Of a stretch of DNA of 64,000 nucleotides, positions 34,520-43,077 are shown piece after piece. Within the stretch, counting starts at the first letter, position 1. Each line of letters begins with the position of its first letter. The position numbers and the translations under genes were made by a program. The stretch covers positions 3,224,001 through 3,288,000 of the forward strand of contig NZ_CP032757.1 of NCBI RefSeq assembly GCF_003641185.1. The letters are read 5' to 3'. Origin of the DNA: Lactiplantibacillus pentosus (GTDB lineage Bacteria; Bacillota; Bacilli; Lactobacillales; Lactobacillaceae). The notes under the pieces were generated by a model. The model searched no databases. It was not told the origin of the DNA and saw nothing but the letters and a program-made list of their open reading frames with translations.

Positions 34520-35941
34520 ATGGATTTATCACACACGCGGCTACTCCGCAAAAAAGATATTAATGCCATGTTAGCCACTTATCACAGTCCGCTCAAAAAA
34601 GAGCTCAAAACCTTTGATCTAACCATGTTGGGGATTGGTGCCATCATTGGGACTGGGATTTTCGTTTTAACTGGAACTGGCGCTTTGACGGCCGGTCCAG
34701 GACTCATGATTTCCTTCGTCTTAGCGGCGATTGCCTGCTTGTTTGCATCACTCTGCTACGCTGAATTTGCGGCCATGGTTCCCGAAAGTGGCTCAGCTTA
34801 CACTTACGCCTACACGACTTTAGGTGAAATCGTGGCCTTCGTAATTGGCTGGGACTTGATGCTAGAATACCTCTTCGCTGTTTCGACCGTCTCCGCTGGG
34901 TGGTCAGGTTATTTTCAATCATTTTTAGCCGGCTTTGGACTGAAGCTACCAACCGCATTATCTGCCGCGGCCGGTTCTGTTCCGGGCGTGACCAGCTATT
35001 TTAACTTACCGGCGTTTACGATTATTATTTTAATCACCATCTTACTTTCGCTGGGGGTCAAAGAAACCAAACGCGTCAACAACATCATGGTCGTCATCAA
35101 GTTAGCGGTGGTCTTGCTCTTCATTTTCACGGCGGTGCGGTTCGTCAAACCAGCCAACTGGCACCCACTACTGCCATTCGGCTTCAAAGGCGTCTTTGGC
35201 GCGGCTTCCAGTGTCTTTTTCGCCTTTATCGGCTTCGACGCGATTTCATCCAGTGTGGAGGAAACCCTAGAACCGTCTAAGACTTTGCCACGTTCGATGT
35301 TGCTCTCACTCGGGATCTGTACCGTGCTCTACGTCGCCGTTTCTGCGATTATGACCGGCGTGGTGCCTTTTGAAACTTTCGCGAAATACATCGACCATCC
35401 AATCTCAGCCGTCTTGATCTACTCTGGTCAAAATTGGATGGCGGGCATCATCGACTTGGGCGCCATTCTTGGGATGACCACCGTTATGTTGGTCTGCCTG
35501 TATGGTCAAACTCGTATCTCGTTCTCGATGTCGCACGACGGCCTATTACCGCACGTCTTCAGCGACATCAGCGCGAAGACCGGAGCACCACTCAAATCAA
35601 CCGTCTTATTTGGAACGATTGCCGCAATCATGGGTGGGTTCATCCCGTTAGCTGACCTAGCAGAATTGGTCAACATCGGGACTTTAACGGCCTTTACCCT
35701 AGTTTCGTTCTCCATCTTGCGGCTACGTAAAACGCAACCAGATTTGCGGCGCCCATTCAAGACACCCTGGGTTCCGTTCGTTCCAATCATGTCGATCATC
35801 TGCTGCATCTTCCTACTCATCAACTTGAAACCCGTCACCTGGATTCGTTTCGTGGTTTGGTTAGCCATCGGGATGGTCGTCTACTTCAGCTACTCGGTCA
35901 AGCATTCACAATTGAAAGCCACGGCAACTGACGAAAACTAA
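34520..35941 (+). CDS. APC family amino acid permease
   Basis: Secondary amino-acid transporter of 473 residues with about 12-13 transmembrane helices, of the cationic amino acid transporter-like (YfnA/CAT) branch. The substrate-binding loop GIGAIIGTGIFVLTG (about 36-50) is the APC helix 1 signature; CYAEFAAMVPESGSAYTYAYTTLGE (in parts) and FFAFIGFDAISSSVEE mark helices 3 and 6. The ATG at 34520 has GGGG eight bases upstream; the longer frame from 34454 does not. Substrate not readable. Single gene with its own hairpin downstream. Confidence 0.87.
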   Translation: MDLSHTRLLRKKDINAMLATYHSPLKKELKTFDLTMLGIGAIIGTGIFVLTGTGALTAGPGLMISFVLAAIACLFASLCYAEFAAMVPESGSAYTYAYTTLGEIVAFVIGWDLMLEYLFAVSTVSAGWSGYFQSFLAGFGLKLPTALSAAAGSVPGVTSYFNLPAFTIIILITILLSLGVKETKRVNNIMVVIKLAVVLLFIFTAVRFVKPANWHPLLPFGFKGVFGAASSVFFAFIGFDAISSSVEETLEPSKTLPRSMLLSLGICTVLYVAVSAIMTGVVPFETFAKYIDHPISAVLIYSGQNWMAGIIDLGAILGMTTVMLVCLYGQTRISFSMSHDGLLPHVFSDISAKTGAPLKSTVLFGTIAAIMGGFIPLADLAELVNIGTLTAFTLVSFSILRLRKTQPDLRRPFKTPWVPFVPIMSIICCIFLLINLKPVTWIRFVVWLAIGMVVYFSYSVKHSQLKATATDEN

Positions 35942-35953
35942 TGATTTACTAAA

Positions 35954-36002
35954 ACTAGCGGTCACGTTCAATGCACGTATGCATGGAATGTGACCGCTAG
36001 TT
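35954..36002 (+). terminator. Terminator-like hairpin
   Basis: AACTAGCGGTCACGTTC pairs with GAATGTGACCGCTAGTT (one mismatch), with a further TGCA inner stem and a short TTCTTT tail. Confidence 0.7.
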
Positions 36003-36211
36003 CTTTGATTTCCATCTGACATATTCTTACATGACCACTATTCAATCATGGTGGCTATTTTCCGCTCCATCCCCCGAATCAAAGTTCACCTAACGAAACG
36101 TGCACTAAAATTGGTTAACCTTAGCAAGTTTTAGTCTGTCTTGTTACCCACTTTGGTCAAAAGCTAGTATAGTATGAGTCACATTCTAGATGGAAGTGGG
36201 GTCAATCACTC

Positions 36212-38254
36212 ATGCGCAAGCAACGGATTCAAGAGCGTTCATTAATTGGGATGTTAATCACCCTCGGGGTCGTCTATGGCGATATTGGGACCTCGCCGCT
36301 CTATGTGATGAACGCCCTGATTAACGATGCGGGCCAGTTGAAAAACGCAACGCCTGATTATGTCATCGGGAGCGTTTCACTAATTTTTTGGACCCTGATG
36401 CTGATTACTACGGTCAAATACGTCTTAATTGCATTGCGGGCCGATAACCACCACGAAGGCGGCATCTTCGCCCTCTATGCACTAGTTCGGCATCGGGCCA
36501 AATGGTTGATTTTTGTCGCTTTGATTGGTGGGGCGGCGTTGCTCGCTGATGGCACCTTAACGCCAGCTGTGACAGTGACTTCGGCCGTTGAAGGACTGAA
36601 AGGGCTCCCTAATCTCAGCGCCTTTTCGCTACATCCGTGGCTCGTGCCACTGACCGTCACCGGTATTTTACTTGTGCTCTTCATGATTCAAGGTTTCGGT
36701 ACCGCCGTGGTCGGTCGCTCGTTCGGTCCAATGATGTTAATTTGGTTTACGGTCATCGGCTTCTTGGGCCTCATCAACATTAGTCAGGCGCCAATGATTC
36801 TCAAGGCCTTTTCACCACTGTACGCGATCGAGGTCCTCTTTAGCCCAGCCAATAAAATGGGGCTCTTTATTCTCGGTAGCGTCTTTCTGGCCACGACTGG
36901 GGCGGAAGCACTCTACTCTGACATGGGGCACGTGGGTAAGGCCAACATTGACGCCACCTGGCCCTTCGTCTACACGACGCTGATTCTGAACTATCTCGGT
37001 CAAGGCGCGTGGATGCTCAACCACTATCAGGCCGCTGCTTGGCGTAACGCCACCGACGTCAATCCATTTTACGCAATGGTGCCTGCTGGGGGGCAAATCG
37101 CGATGATCGTCCTCGCGACTGTTGCGGCCATTATTGCCTCACAAGCGCTGATCACAGGCTCTTACACGCTAGTCGATGAAGCGGTCGGTTTAAAATTTCT
37201 GCCGCGTATGATTATCAAACACCCGAGCAATGTGCGCAGCCAGATCTACATCGGCGCAATCAATTGGCTATTATGTCTTGTCACCCTGGGCATCGTCTGG
37301 CTATTTCAGACCTCGGCCCACATGGAAGCGGCATACGGCCTGGCCATCACGTTAACGATGTTGATGACGACTATTTTGCTCAGTCAATGGATTCATATGA
37401 AAGGCCACCGCGCGTTATCGCTCACCCTTTTGTGCGGCTTTGGGGCCCTAGAAACGGTCTTTTTAGCTGCCAGTCTGCGTAAGTTTGTACATGGTGGTTA
37501 TCTGACACTGGGATTAACGCTCGTGATTTTTCTGATCATGGTCGTCTGGTTCTTCGGCAATCGCCGGCGGTTGCGTTACAACCAAGCCAACGAGCAAATC
37601 AGTCTGCTGGATTATCGCAATCAGCTCATCGCACTAAGTCACGATGACCATCTGCCGCTATTCGCCACTAACCTAGTCTACTTGGCAAAGGTCGACCACC
37701 AGCACCGGGTCAAGCGTTCGATTCTGTACTCCATTTTAGACAAGCGGCCCAAACGCGCCAAAGTCTACTGGTTTATCACCATCAACGAAACGAACCGGCC
37801 CTATGACTGTAGCTACAGCGTCGATATGCTTGGAACACGCAACATTGTGGAAGTACAGCTCAATTTAGGGTTCCGTAAATCCCAGCATATCAACCTTTAT
37901 TTACGACAAATCGTCACTAACTTGATTGCGGACCACAGTATCGACCCCCAATATTCACGCTACGGCATTACACAACCGCGGCAAGTCGGGGATTTCAAGT
38001 TTGTCGTCCAAAATCAACAAATCATGGACCTCGCCAGCAACCCGACCATGAGTCAATTTGACCGACTAATGATTGGCGGACGCGTCTTATTGCAAAACAT
38101 CACCCCGTCACCGGCAATCTGGTACGGCCTCGCCTTTAGTGATGTGCTGGAAGAAACGATTCCGCTGTTCACCAAGCCAGCGACGGACGCCACCCTGCTT
38201 AACTTGACGGTTCGACACGCCCGGACGCCGCAGAAACATTCAACTAAATCCTGA
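36212..38254 (+). CDS. kup: KUP-family potassium uptake protein
   Basis: Potassium/proton symporter of 680 residues with 12 transmembrane helices and a C-terminal cytosolic domain of about 230 residues. The N-terminal [17 protein letters not shown] is the family fingerprint, followed by [16 protein letters not shown] and [24 protein letters not shown] (in parts). ATG at 36212 after GGAAGTGGGG. In Bacillota these genes often have a c-di-AMP riboswitch; I see no such structure in the 270 bp upstream. Monocistronic. Confidence 0.93.
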   Translation: MRKQRIQERSLIGMLITLGVVYGDIGTSPLYVMNALINDAGQLKNATPDYVIGSVSLIFWTLMLITTVKYVLIALRADNHHEGGIFALYALVRHRAKWLIFVALIGGAALLADGTLTPAVTVTSAVEGLKGLPNLSAFSLHPWLVPLTVTGILLVLFMIQGFGTAVVGRSFGPMMLIWFTVIGFLGLINISQAPMILKAFSPLYAIEVLFSPANKMGLFILGSVFLATTGAEALYSDMGHVGKANIDATWPFVYTTLILNYLGQGAWMLNHYQAAAWRNATDVNPFYAMVPAGGQIAMIVLATVAAIIASQALITGSYTLVDEAVGLKFLPRMIIKHPSNVRSQIYIGAINWLLCLVTLGIVWLFQTSAHMEAAYGLAITLTMLMTTILLSQWIHMKGHRALSLTLLCGFGALETVFLAASLRKFVHGGYLTLGLTLVIFLIMVVWFFGNRRRLRYNQANEQISLLDYRNQLIALSHDDHLPLFATNLVYLAKVDHQHRVKRSILYSILDKRPKRAKVYWFITINETNRPYDCSYSVDMLGTRNIVEVQLNLGFRKSQHINLYLRQIVTNLIADHSIDPQYSRYGITQPRQVGDFKFVVQNQQIMDLASNPTMSQFDRLMIGGRVLLQNITPSPAIWYGLAFSDVLEETIPLFTKPATDATLLNLTVRHARTPQKHSTKS

Positions 38255-38256
38255 TG

Positions 38257-38305
38257 AAAAAGGCTAGCAATCAAAGGCAATTAATGCGCTTGATTGCTAG
38301 CTTTT
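38257..38305. terminator. Terminator between convergent genes
   Basis: GCTAGCAATCAA pairs with TTGATTGCTAGC, with A4 before and T4 after. It serves kup and possibly the opposing GNAT gene. Confidence 0.8.
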
Positions 38306-38321
38306 GTGAGTCATGATCAAG

Positions 38322-38969
38322 TTATAGCGTTGCATGGCTGATAATGTTGAAGGTTTCTTGACTAGGCTGCCAGCGTTTTGCCCACGGTTCAAATTGTTGA
38401 TCGTACACTTCAACTTCAGCGGCATCGATTGCCATGACCGGACTGTCATGATAGGTCCATGACTGGCCTTTCAAGCAACCTGGCACTAGCTCTTTTACCA
38501 GCATTGCGGCCGGAAAACGGCCATCCGCCGTTGCAATCTGGTGACGCTTAGCACTCACAAATCCGCGAGCAACATAATTACTGGGCATACCGAAGATAAC
38601 GATTGTATCGTAGCCGAGCTGTTTGGCAATCTTGAACGACTGGTTCAGTAACTGCTTGCCGAACCCTTGCCGCTGATATTCCGGCGCAATGCTTACAGGG
38701 CCAAACGTCAAAATAGGCTTAATATCGCCAGAGGCCGCTACTAACCGCGCCTTCGTATACATGATATTACCCATGATTTGGTCGTCAATCGTCATCACTA
38801 AGTCTAGTGCGGCAATAAAATCTGGATGCGACCGCATCACATGCACTAAGTAGTGCTCACTACAGCCCGGCTCATATAAATTCCAAAAAGCCTGACGTGT
38901 CAGTAGTTCGACTTGCTGATAATCTTTCGGTTGTTCCTGACGAATAACGATATTTTTAGCTATGTTCAA
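38322..38969 (-). CDS. GNAT family N-acetyltransferase (YhbS-like)
   Basis: Acetyltransferase of about 215 residues. Motif A is at about 105-115 (PEYQRQGFGKQLL), preceded by LTFGPVSIAPEY as in the YhbS-type group; the last 60 residues form an additional domain. The start is set at the TTG 38969, eight bases after GGAGG; the GTG at 38984 directly precedes that site. Substrate unknown, no operon partner. Confidence 0.8.
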   Translation of the reverse strand: MNIAKNIVIRQEQPKDYQQVELLTRQAFWNLYEPGCSEHYLVHVMRSHPDFIAALDLVMTIDDQIMGNIMYTKARLVAASGDIKPILTFGPVSIAPEYQRQGFGKQLLNQSFKIAKQLGYDTIVIFGMPSNYVARGFVSAKRHQIATADGRFPAAMLVKELVPGCLKGQSWTYHDSPVMAIDAAEVEVYDQQFEPWAKRWQPSQETFNIISHATL

Positions 38970-39107
38970 TTCACTTTCCTCCACAGGTCGTTGAGTACGA
39001 ACTTCCGATGAGTTGAAACGGCCGCTTGCTCGGATAGGCGCATCAAAGTTTCACGGCAGTGTGTCGCCATGGATTAATCTAGTGCTTTTTAATACGACCG
39101 AGAATGC

Positions 39108-39839
39108 TTATGATTGCTGATCAAGCTGGTTACTTACGCTAATGCACAAAGTCGTTATCGGAATCAGAGCTGCCTGCAGGGATTGAACTGCTTGCCGAAG
39201 TTCTGCAGCAGTCGTTACAGTACCGATAAAGACGAGTTTTGCATATGGATCTTCATAATCAACAGCATTATTGGACATGCTCTTAGCAAGTTCTGCTAAC
39301 TTAGCTTGCAGCCCCTGAGCGTCAGCTGATAAATTTTCAATATCATCAATTACTAGAATTGTATTGCGATTAAATAAAATCTCTTCTAAAATTTTGAAAT
39401 CATCCGTGCCAACATACCGTTCCGTAACTGGTTCCGTCACCACTTTTGACTCAGTGCCATCTGATGACGACCATTGCTGAACATTAGCGATTAGTTTCTG
39501 CCCTGCCACCAGTGTTGTCATTGTTCGCGTTGAACGCGCGAAGCCCAACTGAATCGAAACAGCCGCAATAAAGCGTTCAACGGTTGTGGACTTAGTTATC
39601 CCAATTCGGACAAAGTGTGTTGCGTAGGTTCGTTCCAGTTGGTGCAGATTACACAAAACAACCCTGGTCTTTTCGACACTAGCTGAGCCAATCACCAACA
39701 CTTGTTGTCCCTGTTGCAAAAAGGCTCTACGCAATGTTTTATTCAACGCTTTTTGTCCAACATCGTGACGACTTACATAATTGCTAAAATCGTGTTCGGA
39801 CATTCCTTCGAATTTAGACCGTTCATCATTTTGCTTCAT
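39108..39839 (-). CDS. Putative AAA/STAND-type ATPase, degenerate P-loop
   Basis: Protein of 243 residues. VLVIGSASVEKTRVV (about 47-61) sits where a Walker A (GxxxxGKT) should be, with Val-Glu replacing the last Gly, and TILVIDDIENL (about 160-170) is a clear Walker B. The order and the strand VFIGTV look like an AAA or STAND-type ATPase module. Such proteins normally continue past the ATPase core; this one stops soon after, so it may be a truncated remnant. It borders the toxin-antitoxin patch and is more A+T-rich than the core genes. ATG at 39839 follows GGAGCGG. Function unknown. Confidence 0.45.
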   Translation of the reverse strand: MKQNDERSKFEGMSEHDFSNYVSRHDVGQKALNKTLRRAFLQQGQQVLVIGSASVEKTRVVLCNLHQLERTYATHFVRIGITKSTTVERFIAAVSIQLGFARSTRTMTTLVAGQKLIANVQQWSSSDGTESKVVTEPVTERYVGTDDFKILEEILFNRNTILVIDDIENLSADAQGLQAKLAELAKSMSNNAVDYEDPYAKLVFIGTVTTAAELRQAVQSLQAALIPITTLCISVSNQLDQQS

Positions 39840-40049
39840 TACGCCGCTCCATTTACTTTTTACTCATTATAGCAGAATCACCCAGCTCAGCATCGAATAA
39901 CAGATACGCCGTTTTTATTATCCAATTACGACTTGTTCAATCGCTCTTCAGATGAGCTGATGCCAATACAAAAAGCCGCCCAGAACCTTCTCCATAGCGA
40001 CTTTTCAATTAACGCCCAGCAGGTAGTAACCTATAATTATTTAACTTTT

Positions 40050-40088
40050 GACGTCACCCGCAGCGGTCGGAATTCTATACGCCCACAA
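40050..40088. repeat. Degenerate second copy of the AI-2E transporter gene 3' end
   Basis: GACGTCACCCGC..GCGGT..GAATTCT..ACGCCCA matches 41604-41641, in the same orientation, at roughly 32 of 39 positions with one gap. The original lies in the last codons of the transporter gene; this copy has a stop in that frame. The two bracket the toxin-antitoxin genes. The surrounding gap 39840-40096 has no other gene. Confidence 0.6.
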
Positions 40089-40096
40089 CTTCTCCA

Positions 40097-40392
40097 TTAT
40101 TCATAGTCAGCGTCTTCTTCATTGAGCCAATCTGCAACGTCTTGCTTAGTCCGCAATTTCTGAACTGGCAATTTGCTAACAGCATCCCGTAAATTCATTG
40201 TACTTTTTTGTTCGGCTGTCATTTGGATATCAAATGGAATTTCCTTTGTCGCAACGACCTGCTAAAAAAAAAGATCGTTAAGGCATCCTGTGTTATTAAG
40301 CCTAGTTTCTAGAAGATATTTTGCGACTGTTCTGCTAATTCGGGTGAAACATTAACTTGCAATCGTTTTTGTTTCTTGACTGTTTCATTCAT
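40097..40392 (-). pseudogene. Broken RelB/DinJ-type antitoxin gene
   Basis: AAAGGAG and ATG at 40392 start MNETVKKQKRLQVNVSPELA, typical of the ribbon-helix-helix DinJ/RelB antitoxins. An in-frame TAG follows codon 27. The frame then continues KLGLITQDALTIF and is lost at a run of nine T, beyond which another frame gives QVVATKEIPFDIQMTAEQ and later LRTKQDVADWLNEEDADYE to the stop at 40097. These parts follow the normal DinJ order (GLxxxxAxxxFxxQVVxxxxIPF). No RelE/YafQ toxin follows. So the gene carries one nonsense change and one frameshift. Confidence 0.75.
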
Positions 40393-40539
40393 GAAAACAG
40401 CTCCTTTACTAAAATTATTACATTTCGTAAGCTTGCACAAATCGATGAATGGTAAACTTCGCGGATGCACGATTTCAGAGGTATTCATTAATCATGTGCT
40501 CATCATCTAGTTATCGCAATCGTTTTAACTGAACTTTTC

Positions 40540-40566
40540 GGTATTACGTGTTATACTCGTAATACC
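40540..40566. promoter_or_regulatory. mazEF operator overlapping the promoter
   Basis: Perfect 9-bp inverted repeat GGTATTACG (40540-40548) and CGTAATACC (40558-40566) with a 9-bp spacer that contains the -10 TATACT (40552-40557). A repressor bound here would block the promoter, the usual autoregulation of toxin-antitoxin operons. Confidence 0.75.
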
Positions 40567-40596
40567 AAAAGACATTTACTAAATGGAGGTATTGAC

Positions 40597-40815
40597 ATGA
40601 TTGAAGTAAAAACAGTTAGCCGTGGCAACTCATTGGCATTAAGTCTGCCTAAAGACGGCCGTTTTAAAAAAGGCCAACGCTGGTTACTCATCCCATCAAA
40701 AGATGGGGAGTCATATACACTCGTACCACGTATTGAAAATCCTTATGCTGGTCCCAAGTCAAAACAGCCAATGACTGAAGCGTGGTCTGATGTTAACTGG
40801 AATGAGGTCGAATAA
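40597..40815 (+). CDS. mazE: MazE/PemI-type antitoxin
   Basis: Protein of 72 residues. The N-terminal IEVKTVSRGNSLALSLPKDG is an AbrB/MazE-like DNA-binding strand pattern; the acidic C-terminus (EAWSDVNWNEVE) would be the unstructured toxin-binding tail. The gene overlaps the toxin start in TAATG, so translation is coupled. GGAGG lies a few bases before the ATG. The operator at 40540-40566 is just upstream. Confidence 0.75.
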   Translation: MIEVKTVSRGNSLALSLPKDGRFKKGQRWLLIPSKDGESYTLVPRIENPYAGPKSKQPMTEAWSDVNWNEVE

Positions 40816-41162
40816 TGACTTATTTGCCTAAGCAAAAAGATATCATCTGGATTGATTTTGATCCGCAACGCGGCCGCGAAATAAAAAAGCGCCGTCCTGC
40901 TGTAATCCTTAGTAGTAACCTCTACACCCAGAACACCGGCTTTGTAATTGTTTCACCAATTACGTCTACCATTCATGATTTGCCCGGCTACTTTAGTCTC
41001 AATGGCTACGATATCCATGGACAAGTTGTCGCTGCACAGATTTATTCGTTTGACGCGAGGCCAAAAGCGGGGCGAAATATCACATATATCGAAACCATGC
41101 GCAACGTAGATTTTTATCGCGTCGCGCAGACAGTGTACTACAACTTTGACTTTCCATTCTAA
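40815..41162 (+). CDS. mazF: MazF/PemK-type toxin
   Basis: Predicted sequence-specific mRNA endoribonuclease of 115 residues. DIIWIDFDPQRGREIKKRRPAVILSS is the family's N-terminal core in parts (Gly19, Glu21, the RRPAVI strand with the catalytic Arg), followed by the SPITST loop and GQVVAAQI, all matching MazF. It appears intact. Follows its antitoxin directly and is followed by a strong terminator about 250 bp on. The interval 41163-41413 shows no credible gene. Confidence 0.88.
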   Translation: MTYLPKQKDIIWIDFDPQRGREIKKRRPAVILSSNLYTQNTGFVIVSPITSTIHDLPGYFSLNGYDIHGQVVAAQIYSFDARPKAGRNITYIETMRNVDFYRVAQTVYYNFDFPF

Positions 41163-41413
41163 AATCGCTAATTTGTAATAAACGAATTCAACGCCATCGC
41201 AGGATATATCGTTTCATCCAAATTGCTATGGCATAATCATCTACCAATAACAATAAATAGACTAAAACAGAAACGGCAACTCTATTCTTCTTATTTTCAA
41301 GCGAGGACTTCAGCTCACAGTTATTGTATGACGAAAAACCGCTATTGTATATCGAAGTTGCTGCACAAACCTCTGAAGCATCAAATCACTTTGGCCACAT
41401 TCCCCAAAAGCAT

Positions 41414-41467
41414 AAAATCAGCCCTTAAAGCGGCCAGAAGTTTCCGCTTTAAGGGCTGATTTTATTT
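41414..41467. terminator. Strong bidirectional terminator
   Basis: AAAATCAGCCCTTAAAGCGG pairs perfectly with CCGCTTTAAGGGCTGATTTT (10-base loop). It lies between the mazEF operon and the converging AI-2E transporter gene. Confidence 0.9.
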
Positions 41468-41581
41468 CAGAGTGGCAAATTAAAATCCAGTAATTGAGTG
41501 TTTTAGCAGCCTCTGTCTATCAGAAAGTTAATATGAACTACGACTAACATCCAATTGATTCTTCAGATTGATTTAAACCCA

Positions 41582-42625
41582 TCATGATGCTGACTTGTTA
41601 CTCGACGTCACCCGCCGCGGTTCAGAATTCTGCACGCCCAAAATATCTAGGAAGAACGAAACGATTGGAATCCCAATAATCAAGCCCCAAGCACCCAGTA
41701 GACTTTCCATGATAATCAGCGTGATGAACGTAACGAAGACCGGTAAGTCGGTCCGGTCCGCCATTAACCGTGGGTGCAAGAAATACGATTCGAAGGCGTG
41801 AATCAAAATAACCAGCACGATGATCCAAACGACCCGAATCAGGCCACCCGACGCAAATCCTAGCAAGGTGAGCGGCACCATCGAAATCAGGACGCCAGCG
41901 ACTGGCACTAAGCCTAGGATAAAGACAATGATCGACAACACCATGATACTTGGCATCCCGATAATCACGAAGCCAATCGTCATCAGAATCGTATTGATCG
42001 TACAAATCACCAACTGCGTTTCAATAATCCGGCCTAAAATCATCACGAACTTATGCGTCAGATAATAAACATTAGCGAAGAACTTTTTGAACTTGGATTG
42101 TAGGAATTGGCGGCCGAATACCATCATCCGCCCCCGCGAAACGGCGAAAATAAAGCTCAAAAAAATGGCCATTAAGACATGGGTAAAGCCAGTTCCCACT
42201 TCGCTTAAGCCCTTGATACCAGTCACTAGCAACGACTTACCATTTTGGATGAGCTCACTACTATGAATGGCTTGATTGACCCACTTATCAATATTCTTAT
42301 TAAGTACGGGATGGTGCGTGATCGCCCGCGAAATCATATCAGGTATGACTTTTAATTGGTCTACCAAGGTCGGAGCGGCGTATGAGAGTGCCCCAATGAA
42401 CAGCGCAATCACTCCAACATAGACGACGATCACGGCAATCCAGTACGGCAGATGCGTGTGCAAATTCAACCACCGACTGAGTTTGACCCCCAAATACGCA
42501 AAAATCGTGGTTAAGAGCACGACCGTCGCAAAGCCGCGCATTAAGTAAATGATGATGATCAACAACGCCAACGTTAAGTATAAATCGACATCGTCCCGCT
42601 TGAAAAATCGAATGATTCTATCCAT
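41582..42625 (-). CDS. AI-2E family transporter
   Basis: Polytopic membrane protein of 347 residues with about eight hydrophobic segments, of the AI-2E/TqsA-YdiK superfamily. Two N-terminal helices, a hydrophilic stretch (about 90-140), then the conserved FILGLVPVAGVLISMVPLTLL (in parts) and the late HAFESYFLHPRLMADRTDLP with its ESxxLxP pattern. Members export AI-2 or act as Na+/H+ exchangers; the substrate here is open. ATG at 42625 follows TGGGGGC. Its 3' end is partly duplicated at 40050-40088. Confidence 0.85.
   Translation of the reverse strand: MDRIIRFFKRDDVDLYLTLALLIIIIYLMRGFATVVLLTTIFAYLGVKLSRWLNLHTHLPYWIAVIVVYVGVIALFIGALSYAAPTLVDQLKVIPDMISRAITHHPVLNKNIDKWVNQAIHSSELIQNGKSLLVTGIKGLSEVGTGFTHVLMAIFLSFIFAVSRGRMMVFGRQFLQSKFKKFFANVYYLTHKFVMILGRIIETQLVICTINTILMTIGFVIIGMPSIMVLSIIVFILGLVPVAGVLISMVPLTLLGFASGGLIRVVWIIVLVILIHAFESYFLHPRLMADRTDLPVFVTFITLIIMESLLGAWGLIIGIPIVSFFLDILGVQNSEPRRVTSSNKSAS
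41604..41641. repeat. AI-2E gene 3' segment duplicated at 40050-40088
   Basis: GACGTCACCCGCCGCGGTTC then AGAATTCTGCACGCCCA encodes the last residues LGVQNSEPRRVTS of the transporter. Its degenerate twin lies 1.55 kb away in the same orientation. Confidence 0.6.
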
Positions 42626-42709
42626 AGTTTGCCCCCAATCGCATGTTACTTGCCATTATAGCATGGCACGAAGCGGACCATACTCATCCATCCCCGCTTT
42701 AAATTAAAT

Positions 42710-42738
42710 TTGACATTTAAAATAATTACCAGTATGAT
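42710..42738 (+). promoter_or_regulatory. Promoter of the T-box leader
   Basis: TTGACA (42710-42715), 17-bp spacer, TATGAT (42733-42738). A consensus-quality promoter with expected start near 42745. Confidence 0.85.
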
Positions 42739-42744
42739 AGGTGA

Positions 42745-43042
42745 CAATAATTAAAGAACGATTAAAAGATGAGTAGTTGGCGTCGCTGTTAAGAGAGTAC
42801 CGGGGTGGTGAAACGGTATCAGCACAACCAATGAAGATGGTCTGGTTTCCTAGTTCGTTCTGGTGAGTGCTCAGCGTATGAACATGAACCAGTGCCGGTG
42901 TAACAACCGTTACCTTCGTTAGCAATTGCGCTATCATTCGGCAGTTGTCTCGAGTAGACTAGTTCGCTAGTCTAGAACTCAGGTGGTACCACGGCCCAGC
43001 GTCGTCCTGGATAATTTGATTATTCAGGACGACGCTTTTTTC
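42745..43042 (+). promoter_or_regulatory. T-box riboswitch, probably methionine-specific
   Basis: Leader of about 300 nt. The T-box AGGTGGTACCACGG is at 42982-42995, followed by the terminator GCGTCGTCCTG/CAGGACGACGC (43000-43035) with T6. Stem I begins near GAGAGTACCGGGG, and its 3' side has GAACATGAACC, in which ATG is the likely specifier codon for methionine. Uncharged tRNA-Met would stabilise the antiterminator and allow transcription of the methionine synthase gene. The codon fits the gene, but the fold was read by eye. Confidence 0.85.
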
Positions 43043-43077
43043 GTTCCCGCAACTAAATTTAAGGAGTCTGATGATTT

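Noticed and set aside
35941..36211. c-di-AMP riboswitch upstream of kup
   Set aside because: Common for potassium transporters in Bacillota, but I see no matching conserved helices; only a terminator hairpin and a weak CCAC/GTGG stem.
41223..41459. 78-residue frame downstream of mazF
   Set aside because: No ribosome site, and its last codons lie in the terminator stem; composition is not protein-like.
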